A stretch of 40,667 bases of DNA from an uncultured Lewinella sp. (GTDB taxonomy: Bacteria; Bacteroidota; Bacteroidia; Chitinophagales; Saprospiraceae): contig CAJXMP010000006.1 in the NCBI GenBank assembly GCA_913056515.1, positions 1 to 40,667 of the forward strand, written 5' to 3'. The notes beneath the pieces were generated by a model. That model saw only the letters and a list, made by a program, of their open reading frames with translations, was not told the DNA's origin and did no database searches. A program made the position numbers and the translations under genes. Shown here piece after piece: positions 26,603 through 33,619 of this stretch (its first letter is position 1; every line of letters begins with the position of its first letter).

Positions 26603-26929
26603 ATGATTGATTTGCCAGCTGATTTTTTAGATGATACAAAACAAAAGGATGAACTGATGGCTTATCTAAAGGGTTGGAGCATCAAACAATCTGATGGAAA
26701 GGAAGTACTATATAAAAGCTTCCGTTTTAAATCATTCAAATCCTGTTTAGATTATATTCAAATCATAGGGGAGTATGCTGAACAATGGAATCATCACCCT
26801 AAGTGGACGAATCAGTATGCAAAGCTAGATGTGGAGTGGACGACTAATGATGCTGGAGGTGTGATAACTGTTATGGATGTCAAGATGGCTTTTGTCATGG
26901 ATACTATATTTGAGGATTTTACGTTTTGA
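26603..26929 (+). CDS. phhB: Pterin-4a-carbinolamine dehydratase
   Basis: PhhB dehydrates the 4a-hydroxytetrahydropterin released by aromatic amino acid hydroxylases, so that the cofactor can be recycled. The 108-aa protein has the family core: FKSFKSCLDYIQIIGEYAEQ, then NHHPKWTNQY (His64, His65, Pro66) and GGVITVMDVKMAF. The family signature continues Y-X9-[H/W]; here the residue is Asn82 (TTNDAGG) instead of His, so one of the usual three active-site histidines is missing. Activity may be reduced. It sits directly upstream of phhA, with an attenuator-like leader in the 160-bp gap, which confirms the pathway. Confidence 0.88.
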   Translation: MIDLPADFLDDTKQKDELMAYLKGWSIKQSDGKEVLYKSFRFKSFKSCLDYIQIIGEYAEQWNHHPKWTNQYAKLDVEWTTNDAGGVITVMDVKMAFVMDTIFEDFTF

Positions 26930-26956
26930 TAATTAAACCTAATTCATTTATATTGG
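26925..26956 (+). promoter_or_regulatory. Possible promoter for the phhA leader
   Basis: TTTG (26925-26928), overlapping the phhB stop, is followed after 20 nt by TATATTGG (26949-26956), one mismatch from the -7 consensus TAnnTTTG. Transcription would start about 5 nt before the leader ATG. Read-through from phhB is the alternative. Confidence 0.3.
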
Positions 26957-26967
26957 TTATACATTTT

Positions 26968-27027
26968 ATGAATCATTTACATACATATTATTACGCAGCT
27001 TATTCTAATCCCTTTGGGAACCGATAG
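26968..27027 (+). CDS. phhA leader peptide (Tyr-rich, 19 codons)
   Basis: A short ORF, ATG to TAG, encoding MNHLHTYYYAAYSNPFGNR. Four of 19 codons are Tyr (TAT, TAT, TAC and TAT; codons 7-9 and 12), and the single Phe is at codon 16. The stop codon lies inside a segment that can pair with the 5' arm of the terminator upstream of phhA. A run of codons for the downstream enzyme's product, followed by competing hairpins, is the classic design of a ribosome-mediated attenuator. The leader has no Shine-Dalgarno sequence, as elsewhere in this genome. Its translation is inferred, not shown. Confidence 0.65.
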   Translation: MNHLHTYYYAAYSNPFGNR

Positions 27028-27064
27028 CTTATGTATATATGATGTATGTAAAAAGCCTCGGTTC
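27018..27064 (+). promoter_or_regulatory. Predicted antiterminator stem of the phhA leader
   Basis: GAACCGA (27018-27024) is complementary to TCGGTTC (27058-27064), and GCTT (27027-27030) to AAGC (27053-27056). This makes an 11-bp stem with a 2:1 internal loop and a 22-nt apical loop. It uses the whole top of the terminator's 5' arm, so the two structures exclude each other. A ribosome at the leader stop codon (27025-27027) would cover the left strand. Confidence 0.6.
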
Positions 27065-27089
27065 TTATGAACCGAGGCTTTTTAATTTT
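27050..27089 (+). terminator. Intrinsic terminator (attenuator) just upstream of phhA
   Basis: A perfect 15-bp stem (27050-27064 with 27069-27083, core GCCTCGGTTC/GAACCGAGGC) has a 4-nt loop and is followed by TTTTTAATTTT. It ends directly before the phhA ATG at 27090. No promoter fits between the hairpin and the start, so phhA mRNA must be made by read-through. Confidence 0.85.
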
Positions 27090-27833
27090 ATGACTATGAA
27101 ACAATTATATTCAAATTACAATGCCGCTGACTTTTTGGTTTGGAAAACCTTATTTGAGCGACAAGAAAAGAACTTAAAGGATAAAGCTTGTTCCCTGTAT
27201 TTAAAAAGCTTGAAGGAGATGTCTAGCGTTTTGCATGCAGATGCTATTCCTAAATTTGAAGAGCTCAATCAATTTTTAGCACCTAGAACAGGTTGGGAAA
27301 TTGAGGTAGTACCTGGTTTGATTCCTGTGGATGAATTTTTTGCTTTAATGGCAGAGCGTAAGTTTTGTTCATCCACCTGGTTAAGAAGTATGAAACAATT
27401 AGATTATTTAGAAGAGCCTGATATGTTTCATGATATATTTGGGCATGTACCTTTATTAGTGGATAAGGGATATGCTGATTTGATGCAACGCATAGGAAAA
27501 CTAGGTGTTCAATTCAAGCACGATGCGCTTATCATTGAGGGATTAGAACGTTTTTACTGGTTTACTATCGAATTTGGCTTGATCTTAGAATCAGACAAAC
27601 GCAACATCTATGGTGCGGGCATTATATCTTCCTTCGGGGAGTCTAAGCACATCTTCGAATCTACTATTCAATGTGATGCATTTGATATAGACCAAATCTT
27701 AGAAACGGACTTTGATAAAAGTAGTATTCAACAACGATACTACGAGATTTCATCAATGGAAGAGATGCAGCGTGGATTAGATCGCTTGGAAGAAATAGCT
27801 AAAGGGCGTAATCGCATAAAAAAAGCTTCCTAA
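27090..27833 (+). CDS. phhA: Phenylalanine 4-hydroxylase
   Basis: A non-heme iron, tetrahydropterin-dependent monooxygenase that converts phenylalanine to tyrosine. With the start at ATG 27090 (27096 is also possible) the product has 247 aa, the size of single-domain bacterial enzymes without the ACT regulatory domain. Iron ligands are His114 and His119 in MFHDIFGHVPLL and Glu161 in YWFTIEFGLI. GAGIISSFGES is the conserved active-site region. The frame is open back to 27039, but those codons run through the terminator hairpin and have no homology, so they are excluded. phhB lies upstream. The leader arrangement suggests induction when charged tRNA-Tyr is scarce, i.e. a biosynthetic role. Confidence 0.93.
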   Translation: MTMKQLYSNYNAADFLVWKTLFERQEKNLKDKACSLYLKSLKEMSSVLHADAIPKFEELNQFLAPRTGWEIEVVPGLIPVDEFFALMAERKFCSSTWLRSMKQLDYLEEPDMFHDIFGHVPLLVDKGYADLMQRIGKLGVQFKHDALIIEGLERFYWFTIEFGLILESDKRNIYGAGIISSFGESKHIFESTIQCDAFDIDQILETDFDKSSIQQRYYEISSMEEMQRGLDRLEEIAKGRNRIKKAS

Positions 27834-27852
27834 CTTAGGAAGCTTTTTTATT
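27817..27852. terminator. Bidirectional terminator between phhA and glmS
   Basis: Stem 27819-27832 with 27836-27849 (AAAAAAGCTTCCTA and its complement) has a 3-nt loop. The phhA stop codon is inside the hairpin, and glmS ends a few bases beyond. A- and T-tracts lie on the two sides. Confidence 0.9.
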
Positions 27853-29694
27853 TTATTCTACGGTTACTGACTTGGCCAAATTCCTAGGCTGATCTACATT
27901 ACATCCTCGAATTAGTGCAATGTAATAGCTCAATAATTGAAGTGGAATCACCGTAAGCAGTGGCGTGAACATATCCTCTGTCTTGGGTATTTCAATGGTA
28001 TAGTCAGCCATTTTTTTAATTTCTTGCTCTCCTTCGAAGACAATGGCAATTACCTTTCCTTTTCTAGCTTTGACTTCTTGAACATTAGATACAATCTTTT
28101 CATAAGAACCCATATTAGTGGCCGTTACGATGACTGGCATGTTTTCGTCAATTAAGGCAATAGGGCCGTGCTTCATTTCTGCAGCAGGATAACCTTCTGC
28201 ATGGATATATGAAATTTCTTTGAGCTTTAAGGCCCCCTCTAATGCAACTGGGAAATTAATGCCTCTTCCCAAGTATAATGCATTATTTGCATCAGCTATT
28301 TGCTCTGCAATTTTTTGACATTGGCTATCGCAAGATTGCAGCAGCTGTTCAATCTTCGCAGGTATATTTTCAAATTCTGCTAGTATCCTGGAGAATTCCG
28401 ATTTAGGAATCATTCCTTTCTTATGCGCTAGACTTAAAGCCATCATGGTCAAAAGCGTCACCTGTCCAGTAAATGCCTTTGTGGACGCTACTCCTATTTC
28501 AGGTCCTGCGTGGATATACGACCCTGCATCTGTAATCCTCGCGATTGAAGAACCTACCACATTAACTACTCCGTAAGTTAATGCACCTTTTTCCTTGGCC
28601 ATTTCAAGTGCAGCCAAGGTATCTGCAGTTTCTCCAGATTGTGAAATAGCAATGACTACATCATTTTCACTTAAAATAGGATTACGGTATCTAAATTCAG
28701 AAGCATATTCCACTTCTACATTGATTCTAGCTAGCTCCTCAATTAAATATTCTGCAATCATGCCAGAGTGCCAAGATGTACCACAGGCCACAAATATCAA
28801 TCGATTGGCATTGATGATTTTGTTTTCATACTCATGGATGCCACCAAGTCTAATCCAACCTTCTTCCGCTGAAAGTCTTCCACGCATCCCATCTGCAATA
28901 GTCTTAGGTTGTTCGTGGATTTCCTTGAGCATGAAATAATCATATCCCCCTTTCTCAAGCTCCTCTATTTTGAGGTCTAGTTCTTGAACAAAAGGTGTTT
29001 GATCAATATTGGCTATTGTTTTTAAGCTGAATTCACCCTTATCGGTCAATACAGCTATTTCTTCATTTTTTAAATAAACGACCTGATTGGTATGTTCCAC
29101 AATAGGCGTTGCATCAGAAGCAATGTAGAATTCATTGTCACCTATTCCAATAACTAGTGGTGATGCTTTCCTAGCTGCTACTAGTTTGCCCGGATCTTTT
29201 TTATCCATAACAACTATGGCGAATGCTCCAATAACTTTGGTTAAAGCTATTCGAGTGGCTTCTTCTATACTTAGGTTATCTCGCTTTTGTAATTCTTCAA
29301 TAAGGTGAATTAAAACTTCTGTATCAGTTTCAGTATGAAAGGTGTGGCCTTCGTTGATAAGGGCCTCCTTAAGTGGAGCGTAGTTTTCTATAATCCCATT
29401 GTGAATGATAGCTAAATCGCCGTTGCCAGAATAGTGTGGGTGTGCATTGGTATCATCAGGTTTTCCGTGCGTAGCCCAACGCGTATGACCAATCCCAATC
29501 TGACCAACTACGGATTGATCTCCTATGAATTCCTCCAGATTGGCAACTTTACCTTTCTTTTTGTAAATATTAATGCCCTCGTTATATAATGCTATTCCAG
29601 CAGAATCATAACCACGGTATTCCAATCTTTTAAGACCTTTTACGAGAATAGGGTAGGCTTCTTTGGGACCTACATAAGCAACAATACCACACAT
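27853..29694 (-). CDS. glmS: Glutamine-fructose-6-phosphate aminotransferase (isomerizing)
   Basis: GlmS makes glucosamine 6-phosphate from fructose 6-phosphate and glutamine, the entry to UDP-GlcNAc for peptidoglycan and lipid A. The 613-aa product starts MCGIVAYVG, with the N-terminal Cys nucleophile of the glutaminase domain. RLEYRGYDSAG and IGHTRWATHG follow in that domain. Two SIS sugar-isomerase domains follow (CGTSWHSG, ISQSGETADT, then LYLGRGINFPVALEGALKLK). The C-terminus PRNLAKSVTVE is the typical closing motif. Only 9 bp separate it from the upstream DUF4270 gene, so both are probably co-transcribed; no glmS ribozyme is present in that gap. Confidence 0.97.
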   Translation of the reverse strand: MCGIVAYVGPKEAYPILVKGLKRLEYRGYDSAGIALYNEGINIYKKKGKVANLEEFIGDQSVVGQIGIGHTRWATHGKPDDTNAHPHYSGNGDLAIIHNGIIENYAPLKEALINEGHTFHTETDTEVLIHLIEELQKRDNLSIEEATRIALTKVIGAFAIVVMDKKDPGKLVAARKASPLVIGIGDNEFYIASDATPIVEHTNQVVYLKNEEIAVLTDKGEFSLKTIANIDQTPFVQELDLKIEELEKGGYDYFMLKEIHEQPKTIADGMRGRLSAEEGWIRLGGIHEYENKIINANRLIFVACGTSWHSGMIAEYLIEELARINVEVEYASEFRYRNPILSENDVVIAISQSGETADTLAALEMAKEKGALTYGVVNVVGSSIARITDAGSYIHAGPEIGVASTKAFTGQVTLLTMMALSLAHKKGMIPKSEFSRILAEFENIPAKIEQLLQSCDSQCQKIAEQIADANNALYLGRGINFPVALEGALKLKEISYIHAEGYPAAEMKHGPIALIDENMPVIVTATNMGSYEKIVSNVQEVKARKGKVIAIVFEGEQEIKKMADYTIEIPKTEDMFTPLLTVIPLQLLSYYIALIRGCNVDQPRNLAKSVTVE

Positions 29695-29703
29695 ATGGTT
29701 GAG

Positions 29704-31212
29704 TTATTTAGAATAATACAAATTAATCTTAGCCGGATATTCCGGGTGACCTGGACCACATAGCACAACTCTTCCTGGTCTTTGTGGTCTGGTGAATACG
29801 GTTAAGTATAGTTTGTTGGTGAAAACACCATCTCTTAACTTATTCAAGTGAGCAGCAATGTTCATAGTATATCTAACGGGTTCTCCAAGGTACTTAGTAC
29901 TATTAAAACCAAATGAATTTTTATCACTAGATACATTGTTTTCCAACGAATAAGGCGCTTCAATAGTTTCAGAACCTCTCAATGGAATTCCACCGAAAAT
30001 CCCACTTAGGTTTTGTTTTTGGAATCCGTAAAATGCATCATCTATAATAACTAAGGTAGTATCACCATCTTCACTGATTTCCTCTCTCGAGAGGACTAAG
30101 TTGGAAACTGGAGGATAGAAGAATTCAGAATCATCATAGAACGTGTAGGCATATACCTCCAACTCGGCTTTGATAATACTTACATCGTCTAACACATCAG
30201 TATAAGGTATGGTGAATACAGTTTCAAGCCCGTTTCCACCTTGGACAAAAACAAATTCTTCATTAGCTGCTGCATCGTCTATATAAGGCTCTACAATACT
30301 TCCTGTGTAATCATGAACCAAGTGTGTGTAGGATGGATTGGCCATTGCTCGACTTGTTTCGTCATGTAGCGCAAAGGTGTATGAATAGTCTATAGTGTCT
30401 ACATGGTAATATACTTTAATACCAGGCTGAACATAGGAGCTACCCGTTCGATTATATAACATTTGGAATGCCAGCATGCCCGCATCGTCTGAAGTAGATT
30501 CAATATATATTCCTTTGATTTCCTCTAGGAAAGCCGTGTCATTGGTATAGCTATCTGGAGATAGCGTCATTAAGTCAAATCCGTACAGGTTCGAAAGTGG
30601 AATACGCATGTGATTCGGCGTTACGATAGTACCAATCGAATCTCCACTTGGGAATGGCTCTAATAATGTCAATGTTTGTGTTTGAGAGAGATTTGGTCTT
30701 ATGGTAGAAGAACCAATAGGCGTTGTATTATAATCAAAGGTCCTATCATTGAATATTAGGGAGTCCGGTAAAAACTCTTCTAATTGATATACATTGATAT
30801 CCATTCCATTTCTCAGGTCTCCATAAAGTCCGTCATAGAAATAAGGCAACATCAATATTACGGAGTCAATTTGATTTTGATTCGTAATAAATGTTGAAGG
30901 CGTTTCATCAAGAATAGAACTCGGTAGTAAGTTGGAATAAATACTAGCTGTAGTTCTCCCAAAAACAGGGTCAATGAAATTACCGAATAAGAATCCACCT
31001 GGGTGTGGAGATATCGGGTTAAAGGGAACATATGTAGCTACAGAATCCCCTAGCTCTGTTATCGCTTCTAAGGTAATGGTATCTGTAAAGGTAGTACTGA
31101 TTAGATCCTGATCTAATAAATCAGATCCAATAGAGGTGGTTTCATTACAGGCACTGAATGATAAGACCAAACAGGTAACAACAGCAGCGAAAACAACAGA
31201 AAATTTGTTCAT
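29704..31212 (-). CDS. DUF4270 family lipoprotein
   Basis: A predicted outer-membrane or periplasmic lipoprotein of 502 aa. The signal peptide MNKFSVVFAAVVTCLVLSFSAC ends in a lipobox (SFSAC) with Cys22 as lipid anchor, followed by NETTSIGSDLLDQDLI. The rest is beta-rich. The DUF4270 pattern GFLFGNFIDPVFGRTTASIY (about 73-92) is visible, as are IDSVILMLPYFYDGLYGD and a C-terminal strand region ending in PAKINLYYSK. It is a Bacteroidota family found in this conserved position between the GT5-like gene and glmS. The function is unknown to me. Confidence 0.85.
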   Translation of the reverse strand: MNKFSVVFAAVVTCLVLSFSACNETTSIGSDLLDQDLISTTFTDTITLEAITELGDSVATYVPFNPISPHPGGFLFGNFIDPVFGRTTASIYSNLLPSSILDETPSTFITNQNQIDSVILMLPYFYDGLYGDLRNGMDINVYQLEEFLPDSLIFNDRTFDYNTTPIGSSTIRPNLSQTQTLTLLEPFPSGDSIGTIVTPNHMRIPLSNLYGFDLMTLSPDSYTNDTAFLEEIKGIYIESTSDDAGMLAFQMLYNRTGSSYVQPGIKVYYHVDTIDYSYTFALHDETSRAMANPSYTHLVHDYTGSIVEPYIDDAAANEEFVFVQGGNGLETVFTIPYTDVLDDVSIIKAELEVYAYTFYDDSEFFYPPVSNLVLSREEISEDGDTTLVIIDDAFYGFQKQNLSGIFGGIPLRGSETIEAPYSLENNVSSDKNSFGFNSTKYLGEPVRYTMNIAAHLNKLRDGVFTNKLYLTVFTRPQRPGRVVLCGPGHPEYPAKINLYYSK

Positions 31213-31333
31213 TTGTATTATGATGATTTAATAGAAATTATAAACCAATGAATAAAATAATTATCCATTGGTTGTATCTATTGCTCAAAAAGTTAGATCG
31301 TAATCATATTTTAGCAAACCCGACATAAGCAAT

Positions 31334-32173
31334 CTATTCGGATTCTTCTTCCACTTTTACTAATGGTTCAAAGAACTCCCAATAAACCGGTAATTTGTCC
31401 TCTAGTTCAGGATCAACTTGTAATTTAGGTAGATCTGAGTCCTCAAATGTTTTTTGAGTTGTTTCGTTAGTGTCTCCACTTGCTAGCACAACTGCATCTG
31501 AATACATCATTCCACCTTTGTTTAAGTTGATACTACCAGCATCGTCTTTGAATCCTTCAAGATCAGCTTCGTCCAAGTTTTTCGTCAAAGATTTCTCTAT
31601 GAAAGACTCCGCATCAAAGCTCCCTTCGAAAGGACTGTTATAAGCGGAATACACCACCTTAGTGTTGTCAAACAAAGGCTCATTCTTATGCGCATGTTTC
31701 AAATAAGTTGGAATCAAAGAAGTCATCCAACCATGACAATGTATTACATCAGGCGGCCATCCGAAACGTTTAACCGTTTCAATAACTGACTTACAGAAGA
31801 AGATCATTCTATCTGAATTGTCCTCGAATCCCTGACCATTTTCGTCTTGGAAAACAGCTTTACGCTTGAAGAAGTCCTCGTTATCTAAGAAATAAACTTG
31901 CATTCTTGCTCCTGGTAAGGAAGCAACTTTTATGATCAATGGATAATCTTCATCATCAACGATGATGTTGGTTCCCGATAATCTAACGACCTCGTGAAGT
32001 CGATGTCTTCTTTCGTTGATGGTACCAAACCTCGGCATCAGAACTCTAACCTCTAAATTATTTGACTGATATAATTGTGGAAGTTTCCTTGCTATTTCAG
32101 AGATTTCATTGAGTTCAGTATATGGCTGCATCTCCTGAGTTACTATTAGAACTCTTTTTTTACTCATTCCCAT
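31334..32173 (-). CDS. Half-length glycogen/starch synthase-like protein (GT5 N-domain only)
   Basis: A protein of about 279 aa matching only the N-terminal Rossmann domain of GT5 glycogen synthases: KRVLIVTQEMQPYTELNEIS, LEVRVLMPRFGTINERR, PPDVIHCHGWMTSLIP and NTKVVYSAYNSPFEGSF. The C-terminal nucleotide-sugar-binding (GT-B second) domain is absent, and the gene ends naturally in an acidic tail (VKVEEESE), so this is not a truncation at a frameshift. ATG 32173 (or 32167) is preferred over 32209, because a -7 promoter element overlaps the latter. ADP-glucose-dependent catalysis is unlikely without the second domain; a regulatory or binding role is inferred. It is divergent from panC. Confidence 0.75.
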   Translation of the reverse strand: MGMSKKRVLIVTQEMQPYTELNEISEIARKLPQLYQSNNLEVRVLMPRFGTINERRHRLHEVVRLSGTNIIVDDEDYPLIIKVASLPGARMQVYFLDNEDFFKRKAVFQDENGQGFEDNSDRMIFFCKSVIETVKRFGWPPDVIHCHGWMTSLIPTYLKHAHKNEPLFDNTKVVYSAYNSPFEGSFDAESFIEKSLTKNLDEADLEGFKDDAGSINLNKGGMMYSDAVVLASGDTNETTQKTFEDSDLPKLQVDPELEDKLPVYWEFFEPLVKVEEESE

Positions 32174-32206
32174 TTCCGATTTGTGAAGAAAAGATAAAAC
32201 TAAGGG

Positions 32207-32214
32207 CAAATATA
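32207..32214 (-). promoter_or_regulatory. -7 promoter element of the GT5-like gene
   Basis: Minus-strand TATATTTG is a perfect TAnnTTTG match. It overlaps the upstream in-frame ATG at 32209, which argues that translation starts at 32173 or 32167. No clear -33 element was found. Confidence 0.45.
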
Positions 32215-32345
32215 CAAAAATAAGCTGTTTTTTAGGCAGTAAAGCCTAATTAATTACGCATTATAGGCTCTACAGAAAGGGGATAATCCTTTTTGAGTCA
32301 ATCGGATATTCAAAATTAAACATGCTATTATTTAAAGGAATTAAT

Positions 32346-32353
32346 TAATTTTG
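32346..32353 (+). promoter_or_regulatory. -7 promoter element of panC
   Basis: TAATTTTG is a perfect match to TAnnTTTG and lies 40 bp before the panC ATG, giving a leader of about 34 nt. A standard -33 TTTG is not evident. Confidence 0.45.
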
Positions 32354-32393
32354 CAGCGCCATATCAAATACTTGAAAACGAAAGTAATTGTAA

Positions 32394-33242
32394 ATGCTCG
32401 TAATAAAAGAGATTGAGGTCTTAGGTAAATACCTAAGTAAGCAGCGGGAGCTAGGAAATAGTATTGGTTTTGTGCCTACTATGGGTGCTTTGCATGAAGG
32501 ACATATTGCTTTAATCCGAGCAAGTATTAGTGCTCATGATACCACAGTCTGTTCGATATTTGTAAACCCTACTCAATTCAATGAGTCAAGTGATTTTGAT
32601 GCCTATCCATCTACAATAAGTGCGGATATAAAAGTGTTAGAACAGGAGGGATGTCAAGTATTATTTCTACCTGCTGTAGATGAAATTTATCCAAAAGAGA
32701 AATATCAAAAGCCAAGCTTTGATTTCAAAGGATTGGATTTGGCTATGGAAGGTGCATTTAGACCGGGACATTTTCAGGGAGTAGGAGAGGTGATCAAGCG
32801 ATTTTTAGATGTGTTGGATTGTGATTGCATGTACTTGGGTGAGAAGGATTTTCAGCAAGTATTAATTATTAAAAGTGTAGTGGAGCAATGTGGCTTTCCA
32901 GTTAAAGTCATTCCAGTGCCAACGCAACGTGCATCAAGTGGACTTGCACTAAGTAGTAGGAATCTATTATTAGGTGAAGAATACTTAGATGTTGCCCCAG
33001 AAATTTACCAATCCTTATTGCATGTAAAAGAAAACTTCAATGGTGAAAACCTAGACACTTTATTAGCTGATGCAAGCAATAGGATAAATGCGACCAATAA
33101 GCTGAAGGTAGAATATTTAACTGCGGCAAATGCTAAAACTTTAGCAGAAGTCAAGCAAGAAGTGCCGGAGGAAGTGGTGATTTGTACAGCTGTATGGGCG
33201 GGTAAAGTTCGTTTAATTGATAATATTGTATTGGCCAATTAA
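32394..33242 (+). CDS. panC: Pantothenate synthetase
   Basis: PanC condenses pantoate and beta-alanine with ATP to make pantothenate, the coenzyme A precursor. The 282-aa product has VPTMGALHEGHIALIRAS with the ATP-binding HxGH-type site, CSIFVNPTQFNESSDFDAYP, RPGHFQGVGEV, YLGEKDFQQ, and the KMSKS-like region SSGLALSSRN. It is of normal length. It is followed 20 bp later by panD, whose product supplies the beta-alanine substrate, so the pair forms a pathway operon. Confidence 0.96.
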   Translation: MLVIKEIEVLGKYLSKQRELGNSIGFVPTMGALHEGHIALIRASISAHDTTVCSIFVNPTQFNESSDFDAYPSTISADIKVLEQEGCQVLFLPAVDEIYPKEKYQKPSFDFKGLDLAMEGAFRPGHFQGVGEVIKRFLDVLDCDCMYLGEKDFQQVLIIKSVVEQCGFPVKVIPVPTQRASSGLALSSRNLLLGEEYLDVAPEIYQSLLHVKENFNGENLDTLLADASNRINATNKLKVEYLTAANAKTLAEVKQEVPEEVVICTAVWAGKVRLIDNIVLAN

Positions 33243-33262
33243 CCCAATCAAGTTAAAATAGT

Positions 33263-33610
33263 ATGTTTATAAACGTTTTTAAATCCAAATTGCATAATGT
33301 ACATGTGACAGAGGCACGTCTAGATTATGTTGGAAGTATAACCATTGACGAAGAACTGATGGATGCGGCAAACCTGGTAGAAGGAGAGCGTGTTCAAGTG
33401 GTTAATAATAACAATGGGGAACGCTTGGAAACTTATGTAATAAAAGGAGAGCGAGGATCAGGCGTGATTTGCTTGAATGGTGCTGCAGCTCGTAAAGTAC
33501 AAGTTGGGGATCAAGTCATCATTATTGCTTATGCTTGGTTGACGCCTGAAGAAGCCAAAACCTTTGAACCTGTAGTTGTATTTCCTGCGGAAGGGAATAA
33601 ACTACTATAA
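33263..33610 (+). CDS. panD: Aspartate 1-decarboxylase
   Basis: PanD decarboxylates aspartate to beta-alanine for pantothenate synthesis. It is made as a pro-enzyme and cuts itself at Gly24-Ser25 (YVGSITID) to create the pyruvoyl cofactor. The 115-aa product has the other family features: [16 protein letters not shown] at the N-terminus, [20 protein letters not shown] and [20 protein letters not shown]. It lies between panC and a UPF0104 membrane protein gene, with short gaps of 20 and 9 bp. Confidence 0.96.
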   Translation: MFINVFKSKLHNVHVTEARLDYVGSITIDEELMDAANLVEGERVQVVNNNNGERLETYVIKGERGSGVICLNGAAARKVQVGDQVIIIAYAWLTPEEAKTFEPVVVFPAEGNKLL

Positions 33611-33619
33611 CCAATAGAT

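Noticed and set aside
27031-27042. Mini-ORF ATG TAT ATA TGA in the phhA leader
   Set aside because: Three codons with one Tyr, located in the antiterminator loop. The 19-codon ORF upstream explains the layout better.
27039-27089. N-terminal extension of phhA from in-frame ATG codons at 27039 or 27042
   Set aside because: The 17 extra codons run through the perfect terminator hairpin and its T-tract, and do not resemble phenylalanine hydroxylase. The ATG at 27090 or 27096 begins the likely protein.
28595-28939. 114-codon plus-strand ORF within glmS
   Set aside because: Antisense to the well-conserved SIS domain of glmS.
29695-29703. glmS ribozyme
   Set aside because: Only 9 bp separate glmS from the upstream DUF4270 gene, so there is no room for the ribozyme leader.
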